Source of the DNA: Arbacia lixula
Taxonomy: Eukaryota > Echinodermata > Echinoidea > Arbacioida > Arbaciidae
Direction of reading: 5' to 3'
DNA: 64,000 bases
NCBI GenBank assembly: GCA_963669155.1
Contig: OZ022591.1
Span: 19,319,422-19,383,421 of the forward strand
The translations under genes and the position numbers were made by a program. Under the pieces are notes generated by a model. The model was not told where the DNA came from and searched no databases. It was given only the letters and a program-made list of their open reading frames with translations. Positions within the stretch are counted from its first letter, which is position 1. Each line of letters starts with the position of its first letter. Below, piece by piece: positions 24,101 to 39,100 of the stretch.

Positions 24101-27100
24101 AGTCACAAAAATTGCCCCAACCTCGTGGAATCACCCAGCAGCAGATGCCCGCAGTTCACTACACGATGACTACGACGTGGCCAAAATTGACCCAAGGCTT
24201 TTTATTACTACTGTGAATATGCAAAAAGTACTGAGCATGCCCAAGCTGGAAAGGAACAAAGGAAGACTTCTGTCAGAGCAATAGGGTGGCACTATGCATG
24301 CAGCAAGACACCACATATCTTAATTTGTGCAAATTAATACAAAAATGTGGGACTATTGTAAGATGATTTTGGGGGGAACAAAACAATGATCTTTTTTTTT
24401 TTCAATTCCTAGTCAGAGTACGACAGACTGAACAAAGGTACAAATTGAACTGTACTTCGTCAAAGTTTTAATCTTGAATTACTTGAAAAAAAGGTTACAT
24501 GTAGATACAGTGTTTTGCCGTTTCATGGCCGTAATATGTTTCTTTCATATGTCTTGATTGAAACCAACTTAACTTCAGGGTGGACTGTCCCTTTAAAGTG
24601 ACAATAAACATGGTAGCCCTTTCTACATGAGCACCTAATGGACTGTACCCACATTGCTCCCAGAATGCATCTGACTTCCTAATCCTCTTTCCAAGTAATG
24701 CTTTCCTTCTGTGTGTCATCAGACCAGGCTAAGGATTGCCCATTCCAAAGCCAGTACTCAGGAGGGGGCAATCATGTTCTTGGCACTTCAACATGCAACA
24801 AGAAGCCTAAGATAACAACAGACCAATCATGAGACTTACAGCTGCCCATATTTGTCCGTCAAGAAGTCGGCCAAGTTGTCCAAGATGGGCTCCTTGTGCA
24901 GTTTCACAAACTGGCTCCTGCAGATCTGTAGTTAGAAAGAATTGTTTGAGGCATTCAACTCTGAAATGCCACTTTTCTTGGAAACTTCTAGCAAGAATTC
25001 CAAGGGGCACGATCATTTCTTGTAGGGAAATTTTCCCCCAATTTTTTTTATTTAGAGCAAAATTTTGTGTTGCATGTTTGCGTGCAGTGATGTATACATA
25101 GGACCTACCGCCAGGCCTTTCGCCAGTACTGATTTCAATGTCGAATGAACACAATGCAACAATTTGATTATGATGCATGTGTGAAAATACGACACAATAA
25201 GATGTGCAAATGTGCACAACCAATCCTAGAGGAAGCCCTAAGCTCTGCTCAGAGAGAAATTAGTTTGATTTGATTACATTTGATTCAATTTCTTTACTTT
25301 CTGCTTGATTTACAATACATCAAATGAGAATGCAATGGTATAATCATGTGTCAATTTATACAATTTTCCTTAACATTAATAAACAAATAGAAATGAAATA
25401 GACATAACAGGCTTTGCATAACAAGCCATAGCTTAATGGAATGAAAGCCGAAAGTATATCATATAATCCATAGTACAAAATGTGAAAAACAGAAAGAAAT
25501 TAGGATATCTCATTTTGCACAAGAACAGGTCACCAGTCGTGGGTAAAGTCGTGCAGAGCCCAGACTTGAGAAGTTCCGCTAGATCTCACCTTGTTCATGA
25601 CATCCACCGTGCATGCGTGGGTCCAGTAGCAGTCATGCACTGATGCAAACGTGATACCCGCCCTAAAACAAGGAGAAGGTCAAGAAAGAAGTCTTCTATG
25701 CACTATGCAATGTATCTCTCTCTCATGACCAATGAAGATTACACAGTTACATCAACACAGTTAACCCGTTTACTACAAAAATTTTAGACCCGCGCTCAAG
25801 GCCAGAAAAAAGGTTATTTTGCGCTACCCAGCCACTATACCTGTGAACCGTTCGTGTGCACACTACAAAAAGTTTAGACCAGCACTCAGAGCCAAAGATT
25901 ATTTTGAGCTACCCAGCCACTATAACAAAGTCTGTTAGATGGGAGCCGCCATTGTTTCTTTGACCCGGCCGCGAGATGGCGCTATACACGCCAGAGAGCA
26001 GTATCTTTGAGGTGTCTCAGACAAATACTAGTCCTGGTGCTTTCTTAAACCCGGTAATTATGCTGGTGATGTGATTAAGATCGTATTACCGGTACATCAA
26101 TTTTGTTGGGCTATCAAAGCCATCTATGTTGTTGTTGCATGCTGTCACACAATGCATAGTCCCATACATGTGTATACGTGTTACTGTTGGTTTGAATGAC
26201 CCGACTTTTGCTAACGCCGCAGATATGCTGCACCCGGGCTTTGACATGTTTTTCAAGGGAAAAGCTCTGCAGCTACTACGCCAGTCAGTACGGTAGTCAC
26301 CTCTGTGAGTAGAGGGACGTGAGTCTCTACCTCTCTCTCCTTCATACTCTCCCCCTTCTTTCTCTTATTCTTTCTCCTCCCCCACCCCCTTCCTCTCTCT
26401 CTCTCTCTCCCCCCCTCTCTCTCTCTCTCTCTCTCTCCCTCTTTCTCCCTGTCTATACACTGTACCAAACTCACCTCTGCGAGTACAGGGACGTTAGCAT
26501 CATATGAGTGGAGTCCAGTGAGTGGATGAAGTTTGGTGGAAAGGCATTCTTTTGTTTCAGTGTATCCGGCCGTCTGGAAGAGCAATGCAATCACAACAGA
26601 AAACCATTTCATACATCACAGCATTCTAACCCATTCTATCTTTCGTGAATAAAATCTTACACTATTACATCCACCTATTTCAAAGAATTTCAAATGTACT
26701 ATAAAGTCAGAAAATGAAGGACAATTTCTACAAGAGGACAATGAAGATGTTACAGAAAACGGACATAGTCAAAGAGTGAAATGAGGACGCGGAGGTGGGT
26801 CAGGAGGCAGCTAGGGACGAGATGGAGGGAAGAGCAAAGAAAGGAAGGGGCAGGAAGAGGGAAGGAATGGAAGAGGGGATGAGAGGAAGAGAGAAAACAG
26901 ATGGAAAATAAAGGAAGGAGCAGCAGGTTAAGAGAAGGTGGAGAAAGGAGCAGGATGAGTAAGAGGAAGAAAAACGATTGCAGAAGGTGGATAAAGACAT
27001 ACAATAGAGGGTTCCCAAAAGCAATAAAAACCTGTGCATTAGATCATGAAAAGTCATTGTTTTCATAGTCTGATGAACAGCTTTTTATTGTTTTGTCCTC

Positions 27101-30100
27101 CAATATGGCTGCTTGTGGGAACCCTCTACACAAGAAAAGGAAAGAAAAAGGCAGGGGAGGAGATCGATATGATTGTCCTGCCAGCACAAGCCCCTACATA
27201 TCCCAAGGCATCATCCAGCTATACTCACTCAGTCTGGCTGTGCCTCTCCTCATGGTACACATTCCGTCCTCCTTGGGAGATGAGCTTTAGGCTCCTCTTG
27301 TGGTAGGGCTGTACGATGGGTAGGCCCAGGGGAGTGATCCACTCAACCGTCTCCCCTGCCTTGGAGATCAGCCATGCGCTCTCTGTCAGCCAGTCCTGGT
27401 GTGGGGCAAGATAACGAAAACTTTTCATTTATTCAATTATTTATTGTTTTATTTCCAGTTTTATTTAAGCAGGGTGGCGTCTTAATTATAAAACTGCTGT
27501 CTCTAAGGGCCATAACAGCTCAAAATACATTAAAATACACAACAACAATAATAAATATCTTTGCAACCAAATATTGTTCATGTACAAGCAAAGTAGGATT
27601 GCAGACGATAAAGTATCTTCCACTAACTTGACAGTATGGGTAACCTGGGAGGTGTTTCATCTAAATGAAGGTACAGGTACCATATACTAGTATACTATGG
27701 GTGGTGCATGCAGTAGTGTGCTAGCAAGCTAGCATAGCTTGCAGCATACAATCCAGCGTTGTGATAACATGTGCAAGTACAGTTTATTTTATCCCATTCG
27801 CCTGTGTGCATATTATACCGTAGTGGGCTTGACAGCAGTGCAAGCATTATGCATTGCGAATGCTGGATGTCATCTGCGAAAACAACAACTCGCAAAAATA
27901 TCTGCAACCCTTAATTTGTGAAAATATACAGTACCCTGATGGTAAGCCTACCTGAATCTCTCTGGTCTTAGTAAACATCCTGCGTAGGCTTTGGAAGACT
28001 TTGAGGGTAAGGTAGCCGGCAGCATACCACTTCTGATCGGTGGACAGCCCGTCTTCATCTCTCAGCTGCTTCAAGATCTGTCTCCTGCCGCCGAAAGACG
28101 TCACGCCGTATACCACCGTCATCACGGTCTGTTTCACAACCTACACAGAGGACAGTCAGAGTCAGAGGCCAGTCAGAGGACAGTCAGAGGACAGTCAGAG
28201 TCAGAGGACAGTCAGAGGACAGTCAGTGGACAGTCAGAGGACAGTCAGAGGACAGACAGAGGACAGTCAGAGGACAGTCAGAGGACAGTCAGAAAGCAGT
28301 CAGAGTCAGAGGACAGTCAGAGGACAGTCAGTGGACAGTCAGAGGACAGTCAGAAGACAGTCCAAGGACAGTCAGAGAACAGTCAGGACAGTCAGAGGAC
28401 AGTCAGAGGACAGTCAGAAGACAGTCAGAGGACAGCCACAACTCCATACAGAAATGAGGTCTTCATATACAAGAGAACCATCTCATTACCAAGTCAGAGG
28501 ACAGCCACAACTCCATACAGAAATGAGGTCTTCATATACAAGAGAACCATCTCATTACCAACCATCACAGTCCCATGTTAACTACAACACAGTTTATTAC
28601 CTATGGGACTAAGAGTATTACCATGCCCTGTGGTGTGGGCCTTTGTACATTGTACCACTAATACCACTCACCTGTAACATCTCATTACCAAACAATTATA
28701 GTCTCATGCTAACTACACAGTTTATTGCTTATGGAACTGACAGTAAGAGTGGCGGATACATTATGAAAATGACTTATCGGCAGCTCGGTCCTTAAGATTG
28801 GCTCTTTGAATTACGCTGACTCACATTCCTCTTGACATGTCCTTCCAGAGCCTGGGCAATGGCGTTCCCTTTCTGGGCGTCCCGCACACGCAGCTCCTCC
28901 ACCTGCAAGCAACATCCAAACATACACAGCATGATGCACCTTGCTCTTATTTACTACGCTTATTATTCATGAACTTATGGGTCCATTCATTCATTGACCC
29001 GTTTGTTATTATAGTTTTGCTATCAATTTGTCTTTCTATAATCTATGAACTTATGGGTTCATTTATTTATGTATCTGTTTGTTATTATAGTTTTGCTATC
29101 AATTTGTCTTTCTATAATCAATGAACTTATGGGTTCATTTATTTATGTATCTGTTTGTTATTATAGTTTTGCTATCAATTTGTCTTTCTATAATTCATGA
29201 ATTATGGGTTCATTTGGAGAACAGTACAGGCCTACCGATATGGATACCTTGTTTAAACAGACTAAATAAATCTTATTTCAACTTATTTCACCATGTTTTC
29301 AAACACTCCTGTTGATTTACTTATTCATTCATTGAGTCATTTATTTCCATTATGTAAACAGATAAAAGATACAGAAAAGTGTAATGTGATAAACATAGCA
29401 TACACTAAACAAACACTAAACAAAGGTTCACCGAACAAAACATGAAAAATGAGAGATCCTCCATGTTAGTTGGTACATACATGAGGAATGCAAGAAATGT
29501 TAAACTTTGTAATGTCTAGTTTACATAAAGTACCATTCAAACAGGGTACAGCGTGACAAGGCATATCACTCTCATCCCACACTTAATTACATTTGGTACC
29601 CCATTCATAACTAGAATAGAAGATGCCCTATTCACACTTTGGGATGTCCATTGAAAAAGAAATTTGCACACACACTCGGGACAATTTTGAGGGAGCCCAG
29701 GAACACCAGAAAGACAAGTCACCTACACACGTAGATTGATTGAATACTTTTGGTATTTGAAATAAAACGATTGGGTAGTTGACGCTCGGTTCAAACTATC
29801 AGGATTCAGGACATCAAAATCATTTACACAGCTGTTGCAGAAGCGTAAGCTTGGAGACCAAGTTATGTGCAGCAAACTGCCTAGAGGATCTGAGTGTGAA
29901 ATTAAAAGTTGCTTTGATTTTGCCATTCATGTTTCAATGCTTATACAAAGTCTTATGTGGAGTAAATCCAGTGGTCATACTCCTACCATAGCAGCCACCC
30001 CACTGTAGACGTCTTGCGGTGTATCGTACGGATGTAAATTGACCTGTTGGGCTCCGATGAGGTCCCGACCTAGCGCCGCATAGTGCTGAAGGCCATTACA

Positions 30101-33100
30101 AGATCCATCCTGGATGAACACAAGCAACACAGGGTGAGATCAAAGGACACCACAAGAATGAAGGCGTACCAGTTTTTTATCACGTGGCCTGAAGCCATAA
30201 CAAAAATGAACATGCAAATCTACATCAATCAATTGATTGATCAATCAATCAATCAATCCATCCATCAATCAATCAATCAATCAATCAATTAATCAATCAA
30301 TCAATCAATCAATGAAGTTGTGTATTGCTCCCTGGATCCGAGATGATAACTTCCCTCCAGCGGACATTGTCTTGCATTACCCTAGCAATATTGTGTGTCT
30401 TGTAGAAACCAGTGTCCATTATGACAACCAAGGCCCCGTTGCATAAAACTTACCACAGTAACCAGTGTTCAATATAGCAACCATGGCCCCAGAGATGAAA
30501 TTGGGAGGGTTGGCATTACTGTGGCCCCATTGCATAAGACTTATCATTAATGGTAACTCTGCTATCGATGGTAAATACCATGGTAACATTGCTCAACAGC
30601 CAATCATATTTAAGTTTCCATAGTAATTGCCTTTGGAAGGAAAGCCACCATCAATGGAAAGTTTTATACAACAGGGTCCATGTTTGATTATAAAAGAATG
30701 AGAAATTTGGTGAATATACTAGGAATCTCTTCATGCCAGAATAAATATAAAGCATTGTAGTCTAGTTATGACTTTACTTGATGTTACTTAAGTTGCATGA
30801 TCATTGCTATAGTCCCAATGAAAGACCAGATATTACTAGATGAGCTATAACAAAGAATGAATAAATTGAATAAAATAAATGAGATATATTACCTGGTGAA
30901 TGGGAAGATGGCTGATGAATTCTGCTGGATTCCCTGAACGTATCGCCATGGTCACCTCAATGCACGACGCCAATGTCTGCCACGGCTCGTCAGACTGCTG
31001 CCACCACTTGTTTCCCTAAAAAAAAAATCAAATTCAACCACAATGTCAATATGTTTGAAGGTTCTGTAGAGTGCTATTCCACGTAGATCACAGTTCATTG
31101 CCTTTTTTGGATCATCTAGTCCTGCAGCAAACGAGTCGTCACATATGTCAGAACAAATCAGGTGAGTCCAGAACAACTACCATCCACATGATGGTAGGCT
31201 ACTGTAGGTAAATTTAATATTAGAGGTCTTAGTGTTTTTTTCTTTTAAAGGTTACTCTAATCTTAGTAGGTACACTGCATTATGGGTGGAAGTTACTAAC
31301 ATAGCCTTGTCCATAGAAACCAGGAACGTATCAAGCTTGTAATATGTGCACCATCTCCACTCATTGCTGGGGAGCTCCTTGCCCACACACAATAACTGTG
31401 TTTTCAACTTCTTATAGCAGGGCATTCTACACAACTGAAGGGATTTTTAGTAGTTTTTTTTAAGGATATACCTGGTCCTTTTTGGAGGAAAGGTTAGTTT
31501 AAAGACACCCGAAGTATCTGGCAGAAGGATAAATGAGCCATGGTTGGGTTTGTACCATCAAATTGGGGTCTCCCATCACATTCACAACTACTATATTGTA
31601 TTACCGGTAGTTTTCAAGCAATTAAATTCTCATGGCACAGCACACCTGTAACATAATCAAGGAATGTTCTTTTCACACACAAAAAAAATCCACTCGATAT
31701 ATCAAAATCATCCACAAAGCCCAGAACGAAGCATCATCATGATCATTTTAATGCCACAAAAAAGCTGATGGCTGTGCAACACATCACAGCATACAACATA
31801 CACACGAGTTGAATGCCAATACTGGTTACTCGAAATACTTGCGCCTCTAGCCTGCTAAAATCAAGGCAGACAAGTTTTAAATTTGTGAAAAGGGTGAAAA
31901 TAAATGTTGCGCAAAAATCACTGATGGTACAGGGACAACAATACATACGCCATGCACACCTATGCATTATCTAATGCAAAGACTGACACTGTAACATTCA
32001 CAGCAATTTTACACATCTGTAAAAACTCCTAAAACATAAAACTTGACTTATGAATGAAGGAATGCAGCTTACATTGAGAGGGCGATCAGCAGAGTCTATG
32101 ATCTCTGGCAGCATCTCCTCAGCGTACGCCAGCCTGTCTGCCACAGAACAGCTGTAAGATCAACAGAGAGGAGGTTAAAGGGATAGTCCACCCTGAAATC
32201 AAGTTGGTGTTTAATAGTAAAAGCAGAAATATGAAAGAAACATATAAGTGAAGGTTTGACGATAATCGATCATAGGATAAGAGAGGTTTGATTCTTTTCA
32301 GTTTTGATTTTGTGAGATAACCTGCATCTCAAACAGATGTATTCAGGGTGGCCTTTCCCTTTAACCCTATTCTCACTGGACTTTTTGAGAGCAGTTTTTG
32401 ATTGTGGGGGGGGGGGGGGTCAATTCCCCCCTCCCCCCTCCCTAATATTTCGGCCACAGAATGCTGAATCAACGCAAAATTTTGCATGGTCATAAAGGAA
32501 CATGTCAAGAGCAAGATTTTGTTTTAGAAAGACACTCGCGTGTGCGATGCAGGATGCATGTATAACACGCAGACCAATGGAAAAGTGGCATACGGTAGAT
32601 ATCCGGCCGCCACAAGTGCCCGCAGAATACCGCCTAGTACATAATACAACTACATGTATTACTTTAGTTTCATGTGGTCACTTGAACAGTAGACCAAATT
32701 CTAGCTACGTGAATGCGCTTGCGGGATGCTCATTTGTTTACGTATAATACAAATTGAATTGCTCGATCGCTCGCAACGTTTATCACAGCTGTGCATGTGG
32801 AGTATTATGATTGTTCGCTTACAGTTTTCACAGCAGATTTAGAAGACTGGACTTCGCCTTTTTTTAAGAGGGGCCTCGGCCTAGCTTGCCTTTGGTTTTT
32901 GCTTTGTAAGGCAGTGTGTTCGAGTTCAAGTTTGAATTGAGTTCCCTTATGCTTCAAAACTGAGAGCTGGACGCAAACATGATGTAATTCACGCAAGTTC
33001 GGCAGAAAGGGAAAGCTACTTCGGCTAGTGTCGTATATTCGGAACTAGGATGGTTCGTACGCAATACTCAATTTCAGAAATAAACGGAGATAAACATGTA

Positions 33101-36100
33101 TCCTACGCGGAACGCGCAGCGTGCACACAATTCAAATCAACCATTGCGAGGATATTTTCACAACGCCGGACCGCCTTTAAGTAACAGCAATAGCAGCAGC
33201 CAATGTCATACTCAGCTGTAGTGGGCATTCACTTTCTACAAGCAGGTTCTGCTTCAAGGGAGCTTTACCGTTTCTTGTGCCCAGTCAGGTTGACCAGATG
33301 AATTTGTAGCCACTTGAATCCCTCCTCACCCAGGGGCTTCCCCCGTGCGAATAATAGAAGGCTCCGGGTGACATCACTACCAAAGTGGTTGAAGTGAGGC
33401 GGGCAAGGGTACACCCTCCCTCGGAAGTCCATGTTGTGCGGGAACCAGAAGATCTCATCCCGAAACTGGTGAATAAAGCAGAAGTGCATCAAAACAAGAC
33501 TTCAAAACTAGAGCAATTCGACTGCCGCGCAGTCAATAAATATGCCTCCGCCTCTTTGCTAGCTCGATTTAGATTTATTCTCAGAAAACCTGTTTGGTGG
33601 GCAATGAAACATTTAATTCCTATGTGAAATGAAAATATATTCTGTTTTTTTGTTTGGCCAAGTTTGGCAATGTTCATTGACCTTTGACTTCCAATCTAAT
33701 CAGTCCGTCTAAAGCCATCCTTGTATTAAGTTTGTTAAAAATTAGCCAATTTTGGGGTAAAGTTCATTGATCTTTGACCTTTCAGAAATTTTACCCATGC
33801 TTTCATCAGTCTACCTCCATGAAGTGATACATCTCTGTACCATGTTTGGTGCAAATTGAACCATTTGTTTTGCATTCAATGTGAAAAATGTTAAATTTGG
33901 CACAATTTTTAGCCAATTTTGGCAAAGTTAATTGACATTTGACCTCTGACCTTTGAGAATTTTCACCAAAAATATCATCAGTCTACCCCCAAGTAGTGAT
34001 CCGTCTTTGCACCATGTTTGGTTGGTTTTGCACAACTGGATCTTGATTTATTTTGAAAAAATATTACTTTGGGGGCAATTTTATAGCTAATTTTTGGCAA
34101 AGTTCATTGACCTTTGACCTTTCAGGAATTTTACCCAAACTTCCATCAATCTACCTCCATGAAGTGTTACATCTCTGTATCATGTTTCATTAGAATTGCA
34201 ACATTTGATTTGGGTTTATTGTGAAAAATATCAATACGGGGCCAATTTTTAGCAAATTGTTGCAAAGTTCATTGATCTTTGACCTCTGGCCTTCCAGGAA
34301 TTTCACCAAAAATGTCACTAGTCTATTCCCAAGTAGTAATCCATCTTAGTACCACATTTCATGAGAATTGCATCTTTGAGTTTGGTTTTATGGTGAAAAA
34401 TATGAAGTTTGGGGCAGTTTTTAACCAATTTTGGCGAAGTTCATTGACCTTTGACCTCTGAACTTTCAGGAATTTTATCACAAATGTCACCAGTCTATTC
34501 CCAAGTAGTGATTTATCTTGGTAACATGTTTCATGAGAATTGCATCCTTTGATTTGGATTTATTGGGAAAAAGGTCAATTTGGGGCAATTTTTCACAAAG
34601 TTCACTGACCTTTGACCTCAATCAGAATTGACCCCTATTTTACACACTTCATTGGTTTCATGCAATACACACATGTACCAAGTTTGAAGCAAATCTGGTT
34701 AGCGGTTCTCAAGATATTGCCTAAACGGATTCGGGACGGACGGACGGACGGACAACCCGAAAACATAATGCCTCCAGCCACTTCGTGGCGGAGGCATAAA
34801 AATACAAATGCAAGAGTTCTTGATGCAGAGTGGTATAGAGCAAATGTGCAAGATGTACACTCATAAATATTCATTAGCTATTGAGAAAGTCTGGGGCTTA
34901 CAATTTTGAATGTGAATATCATTGATTTGTGTAAAAAGCCTAAAAAAATTAGTACCTGGTGAAGGAAAGTATGTGAAGAGGGTCTAGGAGTTATAAAGAC
35001 AGCTGTAGTACCTTGTCAGCTATCGACAGCTTATACAGCATGTCCATGCGTAAGGAGTGCATCTCGGCCTGAAGTTTGCGTGATGCCGCCCTCTCTCTGC
35101 GGATGGTGGCCAGTTCTTCTCCGGTAACATCGCTGTGGGTACAAACAAGGCATTAGCAATATTGTGTCTCGCCCACTTGCGAAAATAACCAGAAATATCG
35201 CGATCTCCGTTGCTACGCAAAAGAATTGTATCCCTGGCTGATTGTGAAATATCTGCCATAGAATGTAACATTCCATAAATGAGAAGGGCTATTTCACGCA
35301 ATGCTACTTCCTCTATCTACTCCCCCTCCCCCACCTTCCCCCTTCTTTGAGATGGAATAAAAAGCCTCCACCAAGTTCTATTAGATTAGACAAAGACAAA
35401 AATGATCTCTGACCTTATCCTGTGACCTCCAACAGCACCATAACATGAAGGTACCCCCAGTGCATCTATGACCCAAGTTAGGTTGTAATGCAAGCAACCT
35501 ATGTTAAGTTATTTGTCAAAAGAGAGTCTTGCAGGTAAACTTTAACGTATGACCTCAAATGACCTTTGACCTTATCCTGTGACCTCCAACGGCACCATAA
35601 CATGAAGGTACCCCCAGTGCATCTATGACCCAAGTTAGGTTGTAATCCAAGCAACCCATGTGAAGTTATTTGTCAAAAGAGAGTCTTGCAGGTAAACTTT
35701 AACGTATGACCTCAAATGACCTCTGACCTTATCCTGTGACCTCCAACGGTACCATAACATGAAGGTACCCCCAGTGCATCTATGACCCAAGTTAGGTTGT
35801 AATCCAAGCAACCTATGTGAAGTTATTTGTCAAAAGAGAGTCTTGCAGGTAAACTTTAACATAGAAAAAGAGAGTCTTGCACATGCTCTTTAATATATGA
35901 CCTCAAATGACCTTTGACATCATCACATGACCTCTGACAACACCATAACATGAAGATACCCCTAGTGCTTCTATCAACCAAGTGTGGCTGCCATTGCTGT
36001 AACAGTTGCCAAGTTATGGATCATAAGAGAGTCTTGCAGGTAAACTTTAACATTTGTGACGGACGACGGACGGACGCCATTTGGATCCCTTAGTCTCGCC

Positions 36101-39100
36101 TTCACCTCCGGTGGGCGAGACAAAAATGAGATGAAATTATCAAAATTTCTTCAGCGCATTGGGCCCGAAGCTTACACTTTCTTTTATTTACATGATCATT
36201 TTAGGTTCAACCACAATATACGCTATAAATAATTTTATGAAGTGTTATTCATTTCATTATTCATTTTCATTTTGTAGTGCAATGCCAAGCCTTTGTTGAT
36301 TATTGTTTTGTATTCTATGTGGAAAAGAGAGCTGAAACATTTCAAGTAGACATTTTTGCATGTGGCTAAAACAGAGTGAACCTAATATATCATCATGTTC
36401 TTATAGAGCACTGTTCATTAGATCACAGCATGTAGCCAGTCCTAAATTACTTCATTCTAGGAGAGACAAGTCTTATGCAGACGGCTTAACTGGCTGAGTG
36501 ATTTAGAGCCACACAGTTCAGTAGGAAATGCATTCCACTCCACAGGACCACCATGAGAAAACTCTTTGTTCATGTTAGAGGTAACCAACCAAACACTGAA
36601 CTATCAATCTACAATGCAACCCGAGTACGCTGAAGCATCAACTTGTTTAATAATGTACGACATGATGCAGAAAATCTACTGAGAGTTAAGATCTCCATCA
36701 TTATTTGTCCTACCTCGTTGCCCTGGGAGGGTGGGGGCAGGCAGAGGCCGGTTGAGGAATGTCTAGCTCCTTGCTGCCGTTGTTCCTGAACACTGACACC
36801 ACGGCATCCAGCACCTGGTGAGACACGGGAGATGGGGAACCAGTGTGGAAGAGGTCAAAAGGGAAAAAAATCATCAAATGCTGGTGTGACCAACGATTTC
36901 ACTATGTCACAGGTAACAAAAAATATATTTGCTTGCAAATTGCTGATCTGTAGGTGTTTTATTTGACATGATTCCTGAGAACACAAGCTTTAATTTGCAT
37001 GAAACTCTGGCATGTAATATTACAACAATAGTGAGAGAGCAAGAGAGAGAGAGAGAAAGAGAGGGGAAGAAAGGGGGGACAGGGATAGCACACAGAAAGA
37101 GGAAAAGAGAGACAGACGCATAAAGAGAGGGAGACAGATACATAAAAAAAGAAAATGTTAGAGGGGAAGGGGGAGAGAAAAAAGAAAAAGAGGGGGAGAG
37201 AAAGAGGGGGAGAGTAAGAGGGAGAGAGAAAGAGGGAATGAGAAAGAGGGAGAGACAAAGGGAGAGAGGGCTAGACAGGACACACCAGTTTGTTGATTAA
37301 AAAAATATGGAAGGGGGTGGGGGCGGGGACAATGATAGACAAAATAGAGCAAAGAGACAGGAGAAAGAGAGAGGGAGACAAAGCGATAGAGAGAAAAAAA
37401 TTGAGAGGGGAAGAAGGGGGAGAGAAAGAGGGGGAGAGAGATGACCAGTCCTAACCGGTTTGTTGATGACCCAGGGCACAGTGCTGAGCTGGTTGAGGGC
37501 ATCCAAGACAGGATAGAGCTCTGAGGGTGGGGTTGTCTCCAGGAGATCCTGGTGCTGAAACACACCATCTTTACTCCGCATGATCTTGGCTGTGGTAGGA
37601 GGCATCAGGAGATTGCATATTACATAGTGTTCTTTGTATTACAGAGATTTCCATGTTGAGGGGATATTTTTAAGTCTACTGATAATTAATATTAGAAAGC
37701 TTTCAGTCAATTTTTTGGTAAACAAACTGGTACAAATTGACATTTAGAGCCTGAAATCAATGCCACTGATTTTCATGATTTTCACCAGCTTCATAACTTC
37801 TTTCTGCTTTGACTGATTTAACTTATGTTGCTCAGTATTTCTGGTATTTATTTTTCCGCTGGATTTGAAAGCGACCGTGACACGCCTTATCATCGCTTTT
37901 TCTTTTGTCTCGCAACTGTTGAGACCAAGTTTGAACAAATCTGACACTCCATACAGAAGTTAAAGGTAGGGTTAAAGGTAGCCCGTCACTTTTGCAGACG
38001 TAATTCTGAAAGTTCCCTGACTTTGTCATCATTTGAGAGAGAGTGGCTATGTACCCTTTCCCTGGAATCGACAAAGCGTAATATTCGGTTTTATGGAAAT
38101 AATCGATAATTGATAGAGCTTTCTTTTTTCGTATCACAAAAATAGTCAAATCTCAGTGAAAACTACTTAAGATTTTCATTTATACTACGGGGTTTGAAGT
38201 ACCGCTGAACTTTCACAGTTGGCATCCCAAAGATACGTACTAAATATATGCAAACTTTTGTGAAGTTTGCAGATGTTTGTAAAAGGGACAGGCCATTTTT
38301 AAGAGTGCAAGCATAGGAGCATGCAAAGACTCACTGGAGCTGAGTGGGTAGGCACCAGAGCGGACAGAGGTCCAGGGGATGGGCGGGGTCAGCATGGGCA
38401 GCAGGTTGGAATCAAACTCCAGGTTTGGATCCCTCGCAGTCTGGAACAGGTCTACCAATGTAGGATGAGGCTGCAACACAACAACTCATGTCATGTCATT
38501 CCCGTTAAATAAGGTACAACCAAACTCTCTCTTGCTGCTGTGTTGTCACCATTATCTTCTTAATATTAATTAAATTTATTGAGAATCTTCTTTATCCAGG
38601 GTGCGAATATTTTTTTTACACCACTGTTTAGCCATTTTACACAAACATACCGTGCGAGCGACTGGACATGGAATCTAGTTCAGCGCATGATCTACCACTA
38701 CATGCAATCCGCGGGTATTTGGGATCGCAGCTCGTGTGCGACACTGCGACTATACATGTACACGTTTGTACCAATTGTTGTGTGTAGGCCTATGGTCTCG
38801 ACATCTCGCAGCTCAATCATCATTATATCATCACATCACGTCATATCACATCAGCAGAATTCAGACGGTCGATTTATCTTCTTTCCTTTCCATAAAAAAA
38901 AGTTCCACGTCTCCTAATTGGATTCATAATCCAGCAGCCATACAACCCGCATTTTTTTTTTCCGTTTTACTCTTGACTATTCCTCTTCAGTGTTCCTATA
39001 GTATGTACTTTGTTCCCTCAATCTGCCCTCAAACGTCCACAGGCGCATGTATGAATGTATCAAACACGCAATACACATTTAGTACAGCGCAAGTGCTTGA

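Noticed and set aside
28040-28612. Overlapping open frames of repeated [11 protein letters not shown]-type peptide
   Set aside because: Translation of the 11-bp minisatellite upstream of POLRMT exon 23; it stays open because the unit lacks stops.
36907-37568. Minus-strand Leu/Ser/Phe-rich frames (SLPLSLFLS type)
   Set aside because: Frames through the GA-rich simple-sequence block; only 37456-37589 is real coding sequence (POLRMT exon 15).
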